DNA from: Dechloromonas aromatica (nom. nud.) | GTDB taxonomy: Bacteria; Pseudomonadota; Gammaproteobacteria; Burkholderiales; Rhodocyclaceae | DNA: 64,000 nt | NCBI GenBank assembly: GCA_017848965.1 | Contig: JAFIHA010000048.1 | Coordinates: 88,633-152,632, forward strand | Direction: 5' to 3' | Shown here: positions 62,080 through 64,000 of the stretch, one piece after another | Position numbering within the stretch: position 1 is the first letter of the stretch | How the letters are laid out: each line of letters starts with the position of its first letter | Translations under genes and position numbers: made by a program | The notes under the pieces: model-generated | The model's input: only the letters and a program-made list of their open reading frames with translations | The model's database searches: none | What the model was told of the DNA's origin: nothing

Positions 62080-63176
62080 TCGCGCTGGCCGACGTCATCG
62101 ACCGCTTCGCTGCCGACTACCGCCGCCGCTACGGCCACACGCTCACCCCAGAACGGGCGCAGGCCCTGTCGGCCATGCAGCACTGCCGCCGGCGCATGGC
62201 CCCGCAACTCCTGGTCGCCTGTCCCGACTGCGCCGAACAACGGCTGATCCCGCATTCCTGCGGGCACCGGCTGTGTCCGCACTGCCAGCACTTCGAGAGC
62301 GAACGCTGGCTCGAACGTCAGCGGCGTTTGCAGGTGCCCGCCGAGTACTTCCTGCTCACCTTCACCTTGCCCGGCGAACTCCGTTCCCTGGCCTTCCGGC
62401 ACGCCGAAGCGGTCTACACCGCCCTGTTTGCCTGCGCTTGGGCGACGCTGCAGGCGTTCTGCCGGAACGACCGGCAACTCAAGGGCGAAGCCGGCGCGGT
62501 GGCGGTGCTGCATACGCACTCGCGCCGGCTCGACCTGCACCCGCATGTGCATCTGGTCATGCCCGGCGCCAGCCTGGATGCCAAATCCCGACGCTGGCGG
62601 ACAAAGACCGGCTATCTCTTCAACCACCGGGCGCTGGCCAAGGCGTTTCGCGGCAAACTGCTCGCCGCCCTGAAGGCCGCCGGGCTGAGCTTGCCCAGCG
62701 CGCTGCCGCAAAAGTGGGTGGTCGATTGCAAAAGTGTCGGCAACGGCGACAAGGCGCTCGTCTATCTCGGCCGCTACCTCTATCGCGGGGTGCTTCGGGA
62801 AGCCGACATCCTGTCCTGCGACCCGGACGGCAACGGCCAGGTCAGCTTCCGCTACCGGGACAGCCGCAGCGGCAAGATGCAGGCGTGCACCTTGCCCGGT
62901 GCCGACTTCCTGCATCTGCTCTTGCAACACGTCCTGCCCAAGGGCTTCCGGCGGGCGAGAAACTACGGCTTCCTGCACCCGAACAAGAAAGGCCTGATCG
63001 CGCTGCTGCACCTCGTGCTGCGCATCACGCCCCCCTGCGCCCCGCCGGCAGAAACACCCCGGCCGGCGTTTCTCTGCCCTTGCTGCGGCAAACCGATGCA
63101 GGTGATCCGGCGGCGCATCGTCCCCAGCGGCGTCCGACGACGAGACACTGAGGCGTCCACGGAGACGGCCGTGTAA
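62076..63176 (+). CDS. tnpA: IS91-family HUH/Y2 transposase
   Basis: A 366-aa rolling-circle transposase starting at GTG 62076, overlapping the recombinase stop. The N-terminal zinc ribbon has paired cysteines ([15 protein letters not shown]). The HUH metal motif is [14 protein letters not shown] and the two catalytic tyrosines lie in [10 protein letters not shown]. The C-terminal end has a further cysteine pair ([10 protein letters not shown]). All motifs are intact, so the protein could be active. Confidence 0.93.
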   Translation: MIALADVIDRFAADYRRRYGHTLTPERAQALSAMQHCRRRMAPQLLVACPDCAEQRLIPHSCGHRLCPHCQHFESERWLERQRRLQVPAEYFLLTFTLPGELRSLAFRHAEAVYTALFACAWATLQAFCRNDRQLKGEAGAVAVLHTHSRRLDLHPHVHLVMPGASLDAKSRRWRTKTGYLFNHRALAKAFRGKLLAALKAAGLSLPSALPQKWVVDCKSVGNGDKALVYLGRYLYRGVLREADILSCDPDGNGQVSFRYRDSRSGKMQACTLPGADFLHLLLQHVLPKGFRRARNYGFLHPNKKGLIALLHLVLRITPPCAPPAETPRPAFLCPCCGKPMQVIRRRIVPSGVRRRDTEASTETAV

Positions 63177-63386
63177 ATCAAGCCGCCCGGCAAGACGGCG
63201 CGCCCACCGGCGCCACGGCCGCGCTCGGCCGGAAAACGGGGAAAAACGCCCGGCCAGGCGGGAAAATCGCCTGATCCTTCAGGCTCAATCGCCGAATCCG
63301 GCGCCATCCGGCAGCGCTGCCGGACCTCCGGCCCGCTTTCCGGGCTGACCACAAAAAGCAGTTTCCAGAGAAATCAGACCGGGCTT

Positions 63387-63449
63387 GTTCAACAACCGGT
63401 TCAGATCGCGGCTCGCTTCGCGATCACGATCTAACCTTAATCGTTAGGC
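63387..63449 (+). other. attC-like recombination site 3
   Basis: Plus-strand order: R'' GTTCAAC, short spacer, L'' GGTTcAGATCG with an extrahelical C, inner stem ATCGCG/CGCGAT, L' CGATCTAACC, 6-nt spacer, R' GTTAGGC (a perfect core site). The extrahelical base and spacers fit the plus orientation, opposite to sites 1 and 2, although the next gene reads on the minus strand. The degenerate R'' GTTCAAC again faces the IS91-like segment. Confidence 0.7.
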
Positions 63450-63474
63450 GGATGTGCGCGGTATTCGATGGTGT

Positions 63475-63846
63475 TTAAGATCGCCATGTCCCCGTGTCAA
63501 AGTGAAGAATAACCATTGATTCCGGATGAAGGAAGAAATCGTATGTCTTTCCGGCACCTGACAAAGGCTCAGGTTGTTTGTCTGATGTGAAGAACGAGAC
63601 CACGACGACCCGTTCAACATCTGCGAGGGACTGCGTAACCTTTTTCTTTGCTTCCTCGGAGAGGCGGGTCTTTTCGACGAGGCTCTTTGGCTCGAACAAA
63701 ACGGAAGGCTCGCAATATGGGAAGGCATTTGCTTCTTGATACAGCGGATGTGTCTTCGCTGATGCAATGGCTCGTAGTTGAAGTTCAATATCCGGGCACG
63801 GTTGTCCAAATGAGTGTGCTCCGTAGTTCTTCGTTTCGAGAGTCAT
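63475..63846 (-). CDS. Cassette gene: hypothetical protein
   Basis: A 123-aa soluble protein with no family recognised. It starts MTLETKNYGAHSFGQ at ATG 63846, only 10 bp from the GTTAGGC core of attC site 4, and ends 25 bp before site 3, the usual geometry of a cassette gene. The central part (EEAKKKVTQSLADVERVVVVSF) suggests helix then buried strand, and the end (YDFFLHPESMVILHFDTG) another strand pair. A+T-richer than the chromosome. No signal peptide or membrane helix. Confidence 0.65.
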   Translation of the reverse strand: MTLETKNYGAHSFGQPCPDIELQLRAIASAKTHPLYQEANAFPYCEPSVLFEPKSLVEKTRLSEEAKKKVTQSLADVERVVVVSFFTSDKQPEPLSGAGKTYDFFLHPESMVILHFDTGTWRS

Positions 63847-63856
63847 GTTCAAAGAC

Positions 63857-63939
63857 GCCTAACGAATAGCGTTTATCCGCCGACGCGGACGAGTTTGAAG
63901 AAGGTGTGAAGTCATATCGGCGGATAAACCTCGTTGGAC
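63857..63939 (-). other. attC-like recombination site 4
   Basis: Core heptamers GCCTAAC (63857-63863) and GTTGGAC (63933-63939) enclose a perfect 13-bp inverted repeat GTTTATCCGCCGA / TCGGCGGATAAAC. On the minus strand the R' core is GTTAGGC next to the cassette gene start. Spacers (3 and 7 nt) are less canonical than at site 1 and no extrahelical base is evident, so orientation is inferred from the gene. Confidence 0.68.
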
Positions 63940-64000
63940 TGGACCGCCGGACGGGCGATGGTTATGGGGATTGTAAGGAGGGCTTGTCCGAAGTCAATCG

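Larger units (their letters stand above)
61073..63386 (+). mobile_element. IS91-family element with accessory tyrosine recombinase
   Basis: The segment between attC sites 2 and 3 holds a frameshifted tyrosine recombinase and an IS91-type transposase in one operon, plus about 210 bp of palindrome-rich DNA after the transposase. That 3' part has CCGGCAGCGCTGCCGG (63308-63323) and GCCCG-CTTTC-CGGGC (63331-63345), as expected for an oriIS end. It is followed at 63387 by GTTC, a tetranucleotide used as target by IS91 elements. The left (terIS) boundary is uncertain. No direct repeats are expected for this family. Confidence 0.65.

Noticed and set aside
63857-63939. Inverted repeat GTTTATCCGCCGA as a CRISPR repeat
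   Set aside because: Only one pair, in inverted rather than direct orientation and with no spacers; the flanking heptamers fit attC instead.

Overview
The window looks like a chromosomal stretch of a high-G+C betaproteobacterium, most probably a Rhodocyclales member of the Dechloromonas/Azonexus type. This is inferred from gene order (grpE-dnaK-dnaJ; leuC-leuD-leuB-asd-fimV-truA-trpF-trpB-trpA-accD-folC-SPOR-cvpA-purF-metZ), from heat-shock genes under sigma-32-type promoters, and from G/C-ending codon use. No rRNA, tRNA or CRISPR array was seen.

Layout. 1-2479: the tail of a chemoreceptor converges on a Ser/Thr kinase fused to a cyclic-nucleotide-binding domain. 2576-6430: the chaperone genes grpE, dnaK and dnaJ, with near-consensus sigma-32 promoters before grpE and dnaK. 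6431-6620: two tandem copies of a cloverleaf-like palindromic repeat whose stems covary. 6694-14764: cysS, read divergently from a plus-strand run holding a TPR/NTF2-like protein, an L,D-transpeptidase, two cyclophilins, lpxH, recQ and a DUF2238 membrane protein. 14774-40328: a long, almost uninterrupted minus-strand block with acyl-CoA ligase, rhlE, an HD-GYP protein, then the metZ-to-leuC biosynthetic superoperon (Met, purine, folate, fatty acid, Trp, Lys/Thr and Leu entry enzymes plus the polar landmark protein FimV), an MFS carrier, a YdcH protein, aroC and a CBS protein. 40605-54196: a small HTH regulator, a radical SAM enzyme, queD, a patatin-like lipase, aroG, a cytochrome c4-like protein, tldD, a nitrilase-family amidase, a YhdP-type giant protein and glnE. 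54236-56761: a YXWGXW lipoprotein, mscL and a methionine-type aminotransferase.

56876-60195 is a compact plus-strand operon in which five genes overlap by 4 bp each: an AbrB/MazE-like antitoxin, a Doc-type Fic toxin, mtnA, a FucA/Ald2-like class II aldolase and a DmeF-type metal exporter. It joins a toxin-antitoxin pair to a probable methylthioadenosine salvage (DHAP shunt) module.

60196-64000 is accessory DNA. After a dispersed betaproteobacterial-type repeat comes what reads as the distal end of a chromosomal integron cassette array. There are four attC-like sites and two small A+T-richer minus-strand cassette genes, one with a possible GhoS-like ferredoxin fold. Between two oppositely facing attC sites lies an IS91-family element carrying a frameshifted tyrosine recombinase and an intact HUH/Y2 transposase. 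No integron integrase lies inside the window; gene direction suggests it is beyond the right edge.
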